Below, in pieces: positions 8,530-18,199 of a stretch of DNA of 56,804 bases. Each line of letters begins with the position of its first letter. Positions within the stretch are counted from its first letter, which is position 1. A program made the position numbers and the translations under genes. Source of the DNA: JBFWUW01 sp050247075 (GTDB lineage Bacteria; Planctomycetota; Planctomycetia; Pirellulales; JBFWUW01); the NCBI GenBank assembly GCA_050247075.1, contig JBFWUW010000048.1:1-56804 (forward strand), written 5' to 3'. The notes under the pieces were generated by a model that was not told where the DNA came from, made no database searches, and worked only from the letters and a program-made list of their open reading frames with translations.

Positions 8530-9822
8530 TCAACTCCAGAAGTCCGTCAACAGTTCCTTCTCCACCACGCCCAAGGGAAATTGTTTGCTGAAGGGATGGT
8601 CTTGAATGCCCGCCAGCGAGCGGAGCGCCTCGTGGATATGTTCTGGCCGGACGCGAATGCCTTTTTCATGGTCGATGGCCAGGGTTTGCGGATCGATGGG
8701 TATGAGCTGTTGCTTTTCATCGGTGGCACCAATGACCCGATTGCCCGTGATGCCGGCACCCAGAAACATGATCGAACCGATAGACCAATGGTCCTTGCCG
8801 TTGCCGTTATTGTAGGTGGGGGTGCGCCCCATTTCGCTCTGCACGATGACCACCAGCTTGTCGCGGATGTGCAGTTCCTCGGCCTTGCGGATGACGTAGT
8901 CGATGCCAGCCAGAAACTCTGGGATGAGCTTCATCTGGTCGGGGTCGTTGTTGTTGTGGCTGTCGAACTGCGAGATAGTGAGATTGGCCGAAACGCATAC
9001 GCCCGCCTTGAAGGCCGCCAGGGCAATGTCTGCCTGCTGCGGCAGCCGTTCCTTGGCCGATTCCTTGGGAATAAACGGCACTACCCGCTGCAGCGCTTTC
9101 GAGTTGACTTGCGCGGCATACAACATGCTTTGGCTGCGTTCCACTCGCGGCAGCCGATGTTCCGACACGCGAGCCTGAAATTGTTCTTCCAGGGCATGTT
9201 CGATGCGGCTGGAAGCGAACGGGTCGTGGTACGGCGCGCGTTCGTTCCCCTCGACGGAATCGGCCTTGGCCAACAAGTTCAGCGACTGCAGGTAGGGAAC
9301 TCGCGACATCGGCACCAGGTTGCCCGTGGCCGAATAGTTGCCGAATGTCAAAAACGCCAATGGGGCCTGGGCGCCGTGACAAGCCGCCACCAACGCCGGA
9401 AAGGTCGGATAGGCCAGGCTGTCGAGCTTGCCCGTGGCCATGTAGCGGGCACAAGGCGAGTGGTTGTTGACGGAAAAATCGAGCCCGTTGAACACGCGCA
9501 GGTCCGATCCGTGCGCCGCGAAAAAGTCCTCATTGCTCATTCCTGCTTCGATGTGTTTGGCCGTGGGTGCCAGCCGATGTTGCCCGGCGGTGAGGATATC
9601 TCCTTCGTTGTACAGGCGGTTGATTCCCTCGACCCCCTTGGGATCCATCAGATAGGTCGTGTCCCAGCCGCCCGAGGCGTTGAACACCACGTAGTACGGC
9701 CCGGCGTAGCCTTCCGCTTCCGCGTCGTCCGCTTTCAACCGCGACAGCGATGGAAGGCCAATCGGCGCGGCAAAGCCCAGCCCGGCCAGTCCGCACAGTC
9801 TGAGAAAATATCGTCGATTCAT
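8530..9822 (-). CDS. DUF1501 family secreted protein (first of three)
   Basis: 430 aa. The N-terminus MNRRYFLRLCGLAGLGFAAP is a signal with a Tat-like RR pattern (RRYFLR). DUF1501 belongs to the alkaline-phosphatase/sulfatase-like fold; the visible marks are VVFNASGGWDTTYL at the front, the central HGAQAPLAFLTFG, and the late motif QSEMGRTPTYNNGNGKDHW followed by GAGI, which in this family carries the metal-binding residues. This copy diverges from the other two in the window. It starts nine bases after the stop of the CxxCH-containing protein and is followed directly by the VOC gene, so all three should be cotranscribed. Function of DUF1501 proteins is not established. Confidence 0.9.
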   Translation of the reverse strand: MNRRYFLRLCGLAGLGFAAPIGLPSLSRLKADDAEAEGYAGPYYVVFNASGGWDTTYLMDPKGVEGINRLYNEGDILTAGQHRLAPTAKHIEAGMSNEDFFAAHGSDLRVFNGLDFSVNNHSPCARYMATGKLDSLAYPTFPALVAACHGAQAPLAFLTFGNYSATGNLVPMSRVPYLQSLNLLAKADSVEGNERAPYHDPFASSRIEHALEEQFQARVSEHRLPRVERSQSMLYAAQVNSKALQRVVPFIPKESAKERLPQQADIALAAFKAGVCVSANLTISQFDSHNNNDPDQMKLIPEFLAGIDYVIRKAEELHIRDKLVVIVQSEMGRTPTYNNGNGKDHWSIGSIMFLGAGITGNRVIGATDEKQQLIPIDPQTLAIDHEKGIRVRPEHIHEALRSLAGIQDHPFSKQFPLGVVEKELLTDFWS

Positions 9823-9831
9823 GAGGCCGGC

Positions 9832-12192
9832 CTATTCGTAGAGAAACTCGTGTTGCCGCAGCAAGTAGGTCACAACGGCGCGCCACGCGCGCAGCGTATA
9901 ATGTGGGTCGTCCGCGCGAAATTCCTCGCGGCCGCCGCAATAATAAGTTTCGTAAGGTTCAAAGCGACCTTGCGCGTGGGCATCGGCCAGGATGCCCGCG
10001 AATAGTTGGAAGGTGCGGTCGATTTCGGGGTGATCGGCTGCCCGCTGTTGCCCCAAGATGCGGTCGTGCAGATGGACAATCGTCTGACGAACTCGCGCGT
10101 CTTGGGCCTCGCTGCCAGGCACGACATCAGGCTGGATCCCCGGAAACAGCAAGCGATCGTCCGCGTCCAGTCGAAAGTCGTGCGCCACATGGAAACAAGA
10201 AACATCGTTGGCCATCAGGCGCTGGATGGCCCCCATCGCACCGCTTGGGTCGGCGTTGCGCTCGGTAACAGTGATGGAGTCGATGCCGCCGTACAGAACC
10301 TGCATGGCGTCCTCCAGCCGTCCCCACCGGCGTCCAAAGATGGCTTCGATCTTGCGCTCGACTTGCTCGGGACTTAGCAGCCGCACAATCCCCACGTCGT
10401 CCAGTTCGGCAAGCCGCTGGGGATCAGCGTCGGCAGCTTCCAGCCCGTCGGCTTGATAAAAGTCCGAGGCGATCAACGCCTTGAAGGCGGCCTTGAGATT
10501 AAAGTTTTCAGCCGCCAATCGGTGCGCGGCCGATTCGATCAGTTGCCGTTGCGCCAGATAGGCCCGGCGCTTTGCGGAGAACAGCGGGTCGTCGATATCC
10601 TCTGGCGGCAACAGGGGCTTGCGGCCCATTAGGATGTAATACACATGCTCGACCATGGCCACCGCAAAACGAGGATCCTGGATGGCCCGTTCGGCCAGCC
10701 ATTGCGGTGCCCGCCAACGCTCGCTGGCCGGCATGTCTTTGCCTTCAAAGCCTGCCTGGAACATATCTTGATACCAGCCATCCTTCCGCGGGCCGATGCC
10801 TCCCTCGAAGTTGAAATCCTGGAACAGGCCCGCTACGGGATCGATCGTTCTATGGCAGACCACGCAGTCCGGGGCTTCCATCGTCGGCACCTTGTACTTG
10901 GCCGCCACAGCCGAGGCATCAGTCACGCGGGGAGCCAACTGCATCACATCAATGCCCAGGAAATGCTGGTAAAACATGCGGGCACGCAGCCGATTGCGAT
11001 TGGTCTCGGTCGAGGGATACCGCCGCAGGTAATGGAACATGCTCAAGAACCCCGCGTGCGGGTACAGGCCAGTCGCTGATTCTTGCGTGTGCCCCTCGCG
11101 GCTTTTCAGGGCCTTCAAGCGGGCCGGGATGTACTCGAATGGGTCGTGCGGGTCTTTGAATTCCGACTTGATCTCTTCAAAAATGCCGTATCCGCGAGCC
11201 GTATAGGGCGAGACCATGATGTAGTCGGCGGTGGCCAGCTCGGTGAAGGGGCGCTCGTTCCGCACGATATGGGCGATCAGTTCCAGCGGCTCGCGAAGGA
11301 GCGCGTCGCGGTAGACATCGGCCAGCTTCCAGCGGGACCGCTCCTGTTCCGCTTCGGGGACGTCACTCAAATCGTAGCTGCTGTACCACAACCGGGTGTT
11401 CTCGAAGTGCTCGTAGGACAACAACGTCTCGGCGTTGTCTTCGATGCCGACCGTCAAAAAAATGTCGTTGAAGCCCTCCTTGAGCCGTGCATAGAACGCG
11501 TCTTCGCGCATCATCTGCTCGAGGATGAAATCGAGCGCCGCCGCATCTTGTTCAATAGCTTTCCGTTCGTCGGCGCTTGGCAAGCGGGCCGCCAACGAAA
11601 GCGTCACTCTGCGCAACAACCGCTGCGGCGAGATCTTGGTGACTCCCTGGAAAAAAGGCGTGGCATCGGCGGCGCTTTCCGCGGCCAGCCGGGCCGCGAC
11701 CGATTCGGCTTCTTCTTTTGGCGAATTGACTCGCCGCGAGTAACTGGCCAAGATGCGGTAGCCGCTGGAGTCGGGCTTGAGGGCCTCGCCACCGCCATGC
11801 TCCAACTCGCCGCGAGCTTTCAGCAGCAGCCGCGATTCGTCCCCTTCCATCTGGCCAGCCATGCTGCGAAAGGCCTCACAGTTCTGTTGGAGCCATTCCC
11901 GGCTGCCATCGGTGCCGCGAGGCCGCAGCACGAAACCGCTATCGGCCGCGTCCCCTTGGCTATTGTGGCAGCGCAGGCAAGTCCGCTCGCCCACCTTGGC
12001 CCAGACTTCTTCGTCAAACCGCCGATCGGGCAAGGTACATACGGCCGCGGCGCTGGCGGGCAAAGCCTGAGATTGGCCGCGGGCCATACCGCCGCACCAG
12101 GCAATCGCCACTAGGCTAAACATCGCCACGATCATGCCGCAACGGCTAGCCCAGCGATCCAACACCATTGGCCCGTTCGCAAGCGCGCTCAT
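9832..12192 (-). CDS. Large exported CxxCH protein, DUF1588/DUF1549-like, partner of DUF1501
   Basis: 786 aa. A hydrophobic N-terminal stretch (MIVAMFSLVAIAWCGGM) gives export. Two haem-type CxxCH motifs are present: CLRCH at residues 72-76 and CVVCH near 443-447, the second in the context CVVCHRTIDPVAGLFQDF, which resembles DUF1588 (CxxCHxxIDPxG). Between them, LLRRVTLSLAARLPSADE recalls the start of DUF1549. The C-terminal third contains LFAGILADAHAQGRFEP and a region like DUF1585 or DUF1553 ends. Such proteins are common in planctomycetes and are encoded beside DUF1501 or DUF1552 genes. I infer a periplasmic c-type haem protein acting with the DUF1501 product; the substrate is not known. 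Confidence 0.8.
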   Translation of the reverse strand: MSALANGPMVLDRWASRCGMIVAMFSLVAIAWCGGMARGQSQALPASAAAVCTLPDRRFDEEVWAKVGERTCLRCHNSQGDAADSGFVLRPRGTDGSREWLQQNCEAFRSMAGQMEGDESRLLLKARGELEHGGGEALKPDSSGYRILASYSRRVNSPKEEAESVAARLAAESAADATPFFQGVTKISPQRLLRRVTLSLAARLPSADERKAIEQDAAALDFILEQMMREDAFYARLKEGFNDIFLTVGIEDNAETLLSYEHFENTRLWYSSYDLSDVPEAEQERSRWKLADVYRDALLREPLELIAHIVRNERPFTELATADYIMVSPYTARGYGIFEEIKSEFKDPHDPFEYIPARLKALKSREGHTQESATGLYPHAGFLSMFHYLRRYPSTETNRNRLRARMFYQHFLGIDVMQLAPRVTDASAVAAKYKVPTMEAPDCVVCHRTIDPVAGLFQDFNFEGGIGPRKDGWYQDMFQAGFEGKDMPASERWRAPQWLAERAIQDPRFAVAMVEHVYYILMGRKPLLPPEDIDDPLFSAKRRAYLAQRQLIESAAHRLAAENFNLKAAFKALIASDFYQADGLEAADADPQRLAELDDVGIVRLLSPEQVERKIEAIFGRRWGRLEDAMQVLYGGIDSITVTERNADPSGAMGAIQRLMANDVSCFHVAHDFRLDADDRLLFPGIQPDVVPGSEAQDARVRQTIVHLHDRILGQQRAADHPEIDRTFQLFAGILADAHAQGRFEPYETYYCGGREEFRADDPHYTLRAWRAVVTYLLRQHEFLYE

Positions 12193-12269
12193 GGAAAATT
12201 CTCAAGTGGAACAGTATGCAATCGTCACGCATTCGATTGTATCACACCGCAAGTGAACTCGTTGAGTTT

Positions 12270-13700
12270 CTACGAGCCGACATGGTAGCAAATGAGTTCA
12301 TCGGGCGTGCGAATGTACAATCTGCCCCGCGATAGTACCGGCTGCACGAAATCCAGCAGATTCAAGGTGGGCTTCCAAACGTCGTGTGTTTTGACTTTGC
12401 CGCGCGGCAAGTATCCCTGGGGAGAAGCTTCGATCAATTGCAGCGTTTGGTAACTTCGTACGAATATCAGGCCATCGGCCAAGGTCAATGCCACGCCCGT
12501 CTTGAAGCCGGGCTCGCTCCAGACGACTTTTCCGGTGGCTAGCTCGAGGCAGGTCAGGTTGAGAACGGAATCGCTGGCGGCCTGTTCCGACCCTCCCATG
12601 ACTTCGCCGGAAAACCCGTACAGATAACCGTCGTGGTGCCGAAACTGATGGATCGGACAATACATTCCAACATTGTTAGTCCACGCTACGCGGGCGGGCT
12701 GTTGAGGGTCGGCCGGATCCCACTGGATGGCGTGGGCCGGGTCGGAATCGGGGATATTCACCAGGTAGTTGCCAACAACCAGTGGTGTGGGAATCGTGGT
12801 CCCCCGCATCCGCGGTTGGGAGCACTCGTGTTTCCAGACCTCCCGGCCATCGGCGACTCGAATCGCCTTGAGCTCGGCGTTGCCTGTCACGATGACACAG
12901 TTTTCCGCACCCAACCGCACCACGGCCGGCGTTTGGCCTTCTCCGCAGCGCGACTCCGGACGATGCGCCTGACGAAACTCCCACAGCGGTTTGCCCGTGG
13001 CCGGATTAAGCGCGCGGCATAGTACCGACCGTTTGTGAAACTCCCTCTCGGGGTCGGGCAGCGGTTCGTTCGCTGGACTCACGCCGTCGCCATACCACAG
13101 GATCAGCTTTCCATCGACGACTATGGGAGAAAAGACGTAGCCCTTTTCGCCCGATGGATTCCAGTCGTCCCACAGATTGACAGACCACACCGGTTTGCCG
13201 GAATGCCGGTCGAGGCATCGCAGATGCCCCACCGACCCCAGGCCAAACACCCAGTCGCCAGCAACACACGGAGTGGATCGATAGCCCCCCGGTCCCCAGC
13301 CGATGTTGCGTTCCCAATAGGGACCTACCTCGTAGGTGTGCCGCCAACGAATTTCACCAGTGGAAGCACTCAGGCAGGCCAAAGTCTCTTCGTCACCGCG
13401 GCGTTGCTCGGTCCAACCGAGATAGACATCGTCGCCCACAACCGACGGGCAGCCCCAGCCATGCTTAATGGCCTGCCGCCACAACACCGCTGGGCCTTCG
13501 GCGGGCCAGGTGCGCAACATGCCCTTTTCGTCCGACGATCCATCACCACGCAAACCTTGAAATCGCGGCCAGTCGCCAACGTCGAACTCTTGGCCAGAGG
13601 CGGGGTTGCTCCAACCACCCCAAGCCACCTGGATGGCGATGCAGGCAACAAGCGTCGTCGCTACGGTAATCCGTTTACCTGGTTTCGCTCGCGGTTTCAC
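12270..13700 (-). CDS. Exported PQQ-type beta-propeller protein
   Basis: 476 aa with an N-terminal export signal (ITVATTLVACIAIQVAWGG). The protein is built of blades that alternate 'read-out' strands with Gly-Lys/Trp turns: TGEIRWRHTY, SGKPVWSVNL, TGKPLWEFRQ, DGREVWKHEC and TGKVVWSEPG, each being the G-x-x-x-W signature of PQQ-enzyme/BamB-like repeats. It opens with DWPRFQGLRGDGSSDEKG, common in planctomycete propellers. There is no evidence for PQQ cofactor use or for dehydrogenase residues. It lies 77 bp upstream of the CxxCH/DUF1501 genes on the same strand and may be the first gene of that operon. Confidence 0.9.
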   Translation of the reverse strand: MKPRAKPGKRITVATTLVACIAIQVAWGGWSNPASGQEFDVGDWPRFQGLRGDGSSDEKGMLRTWPAEGPAVLWRQAIKHGWGCPSVVGDDVYLGWTEQRRGDEETLACLSASTGEIRWRHTYEVGPYWERNIGWGPGGYRSTPCVAGDWVFGLGSVGHLRCLDRHSGKPVWSVNLWDDWNPSGEKGYVFSPIVVDGKLILWYGDGVSPANEPLPDPEREFHKRSVLCRALNPATGKPLWEFRQAHRPESRCGEGQTPAVVRLGAENCVIVTGNAELKAIRVADGREVWKHECSQPRMRGTTIPTPLVVGNYLVNIPDSDPAHAIQWDPADPQQPARVAWTNNVGMYCPIHQFRHHDGYLYGFSGEVMGGSEQAASDSVLNLTCLELATGKVVWSEPGFKTGVALTLADGLIFVRSYQTLQLIEASPQGYLPRGKVKTHDVWKPTLNLLDFVQPVLSRGRLYIRTPDELICYHVGS

Positions 13701-14052
13701 GGTTCAACTCCTTACCACGATTTTCGTGTGCCAACAGGCAACGTCTGGTTCCGCATTATTTGGGCCGGCGAAAGCTTCGTGCGAACTTTGGCAAGCTCAA
13801 TGGTAGTTGTCAGTGTTCGCGAAACTGGTTCTGCCTGGCCCAGCCTAGAGAATTATGGAGGTGGCGCGGATGTTGAGCAACTCACGGGCGATAACCTCCG
13901 CCATGTTGGAGTACTTTGCAAAGAGCGGCAAGGCGTTGCTACAATAGTGAGCGGCTTAAATCGCCGCGTTCTCGCTTGCTTTCAATCTTTCGTCGCCATG
14001 TAGGGCGGCTTCGAGAATCGGGGCTGCGCGAAATCGTAATCAGGTGTGCTTG
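13701..14052. other. Divergent intergenic region between propeller gene and second DUF1549 gene
   Basis: About 350 bp between divergently transcribed genes. No plausible coding frame; both promoters should lie here, but no clear -35/-10 or sigma54 -24/-12 element could be recognised by eye. No inverted repeat stands out. Confidence 0.5.
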
Positions 14053-16518
14053 ATGTTCCGCCATCTTATGCTTGCCATCATCGGTCGGCACCCAATGCTT
14101 TGGCCGCGCACCCTTTCGTGCTGGCTGCTGGTGGTTAATGCATGGCTTCCGTGGGCAGCTATAGCCGAGGCCGTGGAGCCTGCCGCCGAGGATGTGGCTT
14201 TTTTTGAAAGTAAGATTCGCCCTATCCTTGTGGCCCACTGCTACGAATGCCATAGCCTCGATCGCAAGAGCGAAGGAGGGCTGCTGCTTGACTCTCGCCA
14301 AGGCCTATTGAAAGGTGGCGATTCTGGCGCGGCTATTGTTCCCGGCAAGCCCCGGGAAAGCCTGCTGATGGCGGCCGTTCGGCAGACGGACGAAAACCTG
14401 AAGATGCCCCCGCGGGAGCGGCTTTCAGACACACAGATTGCCGACCTGGCAAAGTGGATCGAACGCGGCGCAGCCGATCCCCGCGTGGGTGGCACCGCTT
14501 CGCTTGGTGGCCGGTTAGAGGAAGGCTCGCGGTTTTGGTCGTATCAACCCATCCGCCAGCCAGCTGTACCCGTGGTGAAGGATACTTCCTGGCCGCAAAC
14601 GCCGATCGATCCTTTCATATTGCATCGCCTGGAGCAAGCCGGGATTTCGCCCGCGCCCCTGGCGGACAAGCGGACGCTCTTGCGCCGTGTGACGTTCGAC
14701 CTGACCGGCTTGCCCCCGACCTTGGAGGAAATGGCCGACTTCTTAGGCGACGATTCTCCCCAAGCTTTCGAGCGGGTAGTGGACCGTCTGTTGGCTTCGC
14801 CCCGCTACGGAGAGCGCTGGGGACGCCACTGGCTGGATGTGGTGCGATATTCCGACACCTGCGGCAATGCCTCGGACTATCCGGTGCCGCAGGCCCACAA
14901 GTACCGCGATTGGGTGATCGCTACTTTTAATCGCGATCTGCCCTACGACCAGTTTCTGCGGCAGCAAATCGCCGGTGATCTGCTGCCGGCCCCTTCCGCA
15001 GCCGAGCAATACGATCAAGTTACCGCCACTGGCTATCTGGCGATCGCGAGGCGGTTTGGCGGCGACCGCATGGGTGAGCACCATCTGACGTTGGAAGATA
15101 CAATCGACAACCTGGGCAGGGCCATTTTGGGGAGCAGCATCGCCTGCGCCCGCTGCCACGACCACAAGTTCGATCCCTTCACCACCAGCGACTATTATGG
15201 CCTGTACGGCATCTTCAATAGCACTCGCTATCCCTTCCCAGGCGCGGAAGTCGGCAGGCAGCAAGAGGATTTCGTTCCGTTGATGTCTCTGGAAGAGATC
15301 GAGGTACTCTTGCAGCCGCATCGCGAACTTGTCGCCGCGGCCACCGCTTTGGTGAAGGAGCAGGAAGCAGCCGAAGCCGAGGCCAAACAACTCCCCGACG
15401 GTCCCGATAAGACCGCGCGCATGGAAGCAGTCGCCAAGGCGCTGGCGGAAGCCCGCTCGGGACTGGCTGCCTTACAAGCACGGGCTCCGGTCATCAACAA
15501 TGCCTACGCGGTAGCGGATGGAAAAGGAGCCAATGCCCAGATTCATGTGCGCGGTGATCCTCAGCGTTTGGGTGACGAAGTCGCGCGGCATTTTCCGGCC
15601 GTATTGGGAGGCCAGACATTGCCGCCCGACAGCACGGCCAGCGGCCGCCGGCAACTAGCCGATTGGGTGGCCGATCCGCAAAACCCTCTGACGGCGCGGG
15701 TGATGGCCAATCGCATCTGGCAGCATCATTTTGGCCAGGGAATCGTGCAGACCCCGAACGACTTTGGCCGGCAAGGCAAACCGCCGACCCATCCGGAATT
15801 GCTGGATGATTTGGCGCTGCGCTTTGTGGCCAGTGGCTGGTCGGTCAAGTCGATGCATAAGTTGATTCTGCTCTCGCGGACATGGCAAGCGTCCAGTAAT
15901 GATGTACCTAGTGGCGTGGAAAAAGACCCCGGCAACGACCTGTTTTGGAAGTTCAACCGCCGCCGGCTCGATGCCGAGTCGATTCGCGATGCCTTGCTGT
16001 TTGTCAGCCAAGAGCTAGACGAGCAGCCCGGCGGTTCCCATCCCTTTCCGCCGATGTCGGGTTGGAACTGGACGCAACACAATCCGTTTGTGGCCCTGTA
16101 CGAGACGCGCCAGCGTAGCGTCTATCTGATGCAGCAACGGTTGCGGAAGCATCCCTACTTGGCGCTGTTTGACGGCGCCGACCCCAGTTCCAGCACTGGG
16201 TCTCGTTTGCCCAGCACCACGCCTTTGCAAGCCCTGTTCTTGATGAACGATCCCCTGGCCCACCAGGCGGCCGCCAGGTTCGCTGCCCGTGCCTGGGCCG
16301 CGGCCCCAGATGAACCCGGCCGCATTGAATTCGCTTGCCAGTTGGCCTGGAACCGCCCGCCCGACACCGGCGAGCAGCAGCAGTGCCTCGATTTCCTGGC
16401 GCGGTATCGGGCCCGGCTGACGGCTCTTTCGGCACCGGCGGAACAGGCCGATCAGGAAGCCTGGGCTGCATTGGCACGGGCACTGTTGGGAAGCAATGAG
16501 TTTGTCTTCGTGGACTGA
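14053..16518 (+). CDS. CxxCH (PSCyt1)-DUF1549-DUF1553 secreted protein
   Basis: About 821 aa from ATG at 14053 (GTG three codons earlier is possible). The N-terminal hydrophobic stretch TLSCWLLVVNAWLPWAA serves export. Order of domains: planctomycete cytochrome C-like domain with CYECH near residues 63-67 and a Met in KMPPRERLSD as likely sixth ligand; DUF1549 (LLRRVTFDLTGLPPTLEEM ... RYGERWGRHWLDVVRYSDT ... CARCHDHKFDPF); a charged coiled-coil-like spacer (EQEAAEAEAKQ); DUF1553 (RRQLADWVADPQNPLTARVMANRIWQHHFGQGIV ... PGNDLFWKFNRRRLDAESIRDALL). This is the classic planctomycete three-domain protein. Its stop overlaps the start of the next DUF1501 gene (TGATG). Confidence 0.95.
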   Translation: MFRHLMLAIIGRHPMLWPRTLSCWLLVVNAWLPWAAIAEAVEPAAEDVAFFESKIRPILVAHCYECHSLDRKSEGGLLLDSRQGLLKGGDSGAAIVPGKPRESLLMAAVRQTDENLKMPPRERLSDTQIADLAKWIERGAADPRVGGTASLGGRLEEGSRFWSYQPIRQPAVPVVKDTSWPQTPIDPFILHRLEQAGISPAPLADKRTLLRRVTFDLTGLPPTLEEMADFLGDDSPQAFERVVDRLLASPRYGERWGRHWLDVVRYSDTCGNASDYPVPQAHKYRDWVIATFNRDLPYDQFLRQQIAGDLLPAPSAAEQYDQVTATGYLAIARRFGGDRMGEHHLTLEDTIDNLGRAILGSSIACARCHDHKFDPFTTSDYYGLYGIFNSTRYPFPGAEVGRQQEDFVPLMSLEEIEVLLQPHRELVAAATALVKEQEAAEAEAKQLPDGPDKTARMEAVAKALAEARSGLAALQARAPVINNAYAVADGKGANAQIHVRGDPQRLGDEVARHFPAVLGGQTLPPDSTASGRRQLADWVADPQNPLTARVMANRIWQHHFGQGIVQTPNDFGRQGKPPTHPELLDDLALRFVASGWSVKSMHKLILLSRTWQASSNDVPSGVEKDPGNDLFWKFNRRRLDAESIRDALLFVSQELDEQPGGSHPFPPMSGWNWTQHNPFVALYETRQRSVYLMQQRLRKHPYLALFDGADPSSSTGSRLPSTTPLQALFLMNDPLAHQAAARFAARAWAAAPDEPGRIEFACQLAWNRPPDTGEQQQCLDFLARYRARLTALSAPAEQADQEAWAALARALLGSNEFVFVD

Positions 16519-17993
16519 TGGGATTTCGACGTTCCTTAAAGTTGCTCTTTCCGCGAGTTGAACGGATGTCTGCTGATTCAGTCTGTTGTTCCCGTCGATC
16601 GCTGATTCGCTCTCTGGTGGGCGGTTCGCTGCTCTGGCCGGGCATTCTTTCCGAATTGATGGCGGATGGCCCAGAGGCGGGCAGCCCTGCCGACCCCTTG
16701 GCACCCCAGCCGCCGCACTTTGTGCCGCGTGCCAAACGGGTGATTTTTTTGAACATGAGCGGAGGAGTCTCGCATGTTGACTCGTTCGATTACAAGCCCC
16801 GGCTGATTGAAGACCACAACAAGCCGTTTCAGGTGCCGGCCAAGATGCTGGCAGCCTTCGCGCCGAACAATCGTTCAGTCGAAAAGTACTTCAAGCGTCC
16901 GCAATGGGAGTTCAAACAGCGCGGCGCATCCGGCCTGTGGATCAGCGAACTCTTTCCGCATATCGCCGGCTGTGCCGATGATTTGTGCCTGATCCGTTCC
17001 ATGCGCAACGACCACCCCGACCATTTCCAGGCCACGCTGGGCATTCATACCGGCTCGGTCACGTTTGCCCGGCCCAGCCTGGGCTCGTGGGTCAGCTACG
17101 GGTTGGGGACGGATAACCGCGACTTGCCATCGTTCGTCGTGCTGGCACCCGCCACGCCGTATGGAGGCGGGCAGGTGTGGGCCTCCGACTTTCTGCCCGG
17201 CTGCCATCAAGGGACCCGCGTCGCCCCCGGTCCCGAGCCGATCCCCAACATCCAGCGGCGGCAGCCAACTTCGGAATTGCAAGAGTTGGAGTTGGAACTG
17301 TCGCAAGCCTTCAACCGCCGCCACCTGGACCGGCGCGCTGGCGATGCCAATCTGGCTGCGCGGATTCGTTCGTTCGAAACCGCTTACGGTATGCAATCGG
17401 CCGCGCCCGAGGCGTTCGATTTGTCCACCGAAACCGACGCCACCTTGCAACTCTATGGCCTGCCGCGGGGAGGCACCAACGGTTTTGCCTGGCAGTGCCT
17501 GATGGCCCGCCGCCTGGCGGAGCGCGGAGTCCGTTTCGTGGAGCTGATCGATACGGGTGCCTCGAACAATTGGGACTCGCATGGCGACATGGCCGCGCAC
17601 GAGCCGCTGGCCAAGAATGTCGATCAGCCGATCGCAGCGCTGCTCAAGGATCTCAAGTCGCGCGGCATGTTGGATGAAACGCTGGTGGTCTGGACTACTG
17701 AGTTTGGCCGCACCCCGTTCAACACGGGCCTGGACGCCAAGGGCCGCGAACACCACGCAGAGGTGTTTACTTCGTGGATGGCCGGCGGCGGGGTTAAGGG
17801 GGGCATCAGCTATGGCGAGAGCGACGAACACGGTTGCGAGGTGGCGGCGGACGAGGTTCACGTCCACGACTTCCACGCCACGATTCTGCACCTGCTGGGT
17901 TTGGATCACGAACGGCTCACCTACCGCCACGCTGGCCGCGACTTCCGCCTGACGGACGTATCGGGCCGCGTCGTGCAAGAGATCTTGGCCTGA
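16518..17993 (+). CDS. DUF1501 family protein (second of three)
   Basis: 491 aa, starting inside the stop of the upstream DUF1549/DUF1553 gene; an internal ATG at 16566 would give MSADSVCCSRRSLIRSLVGG, which has a better Tat-like signal (SRRSLIRSLVGGSLLWPG), so the shorter start is a fair alternative. DUF1501 marks: VIFLNMSGGVSHVDSFDYKP near the front, SMRNDHPDHF, the FVELIDTGASNNWDSHGD segment and the late WTTEFGRTPFNTG...REHH motif, the expected metal site of the alkaline-phosphatase-like fold. The tight pairing implies a two-protein periplasmic unit; the reaction is not known. Confidence 0.95.
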   Translation: MGFRRSLKLLFPRVERMSADSVCCSRRSLIRSLVGGSLLWPGILSELMADGPEAGSPADPLAPQPPHFVPRAKRVIFLNMSGGVSHVDSFDYKPRLIEDHNKPFQVPAKMLAAFAPNNRSVEKYFKRPQWEFKQRGASGLWISELFPHIAGCADDLCLIRSMRNDHPDHFQATLGIHTGSVTFARPSLGSWVSYGLGTDNRDLPSFVVLAPATPYGGGQVWASDFLPGCHQGTRVAPGPEPIPNIQRRQPTSELQELELELSQAFNRRHLDRRAGDANLAARIRSFETAYGMQSAAPEAFDLSTETDATLQLYGLPRGGTNGFAWQCLMARRLAERGVRFVELIDTGASNNWDSHGDMAAHEPLAKNVDQPIAALLKDLKSRGMLDETLVVWTTEFGRTPFNTGLDAKGREHHAEVFTSWMAGGGVKGGISYGESDEHGCEVAADEVHVHDFHATILHLLGLDHERLTYRHAGRDFRLTDVSGRVVQEILA

Positions 17994-18199
17994 TACGTAG
18001 CGACATGGCTCCCGCTTTGTCCGCTTGAATCGGGATTGGTTCGCCATTGCCCTCAGCCTTGCTTGGAGTGGATCACCGTGCCCGCTTCAAGCCGGCACGG
18101 CGGGAGCCCTGCGGCTACGGCGGGTGCCCGCTTTGCCGACATTCTGGTATGGTTTGGCTTCGCGTTTCAGGCTTGCCCTTGCCCTCGCCGAATCGATCC

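Noticed and set aside
8581..10005. Long plus-strand open frame (474 codons)
   Set aside because: It lies opposite the DUF1501 gene and the end of its partner; no family features, explained by GC-rich third codon positions of the real minus-strand genes.
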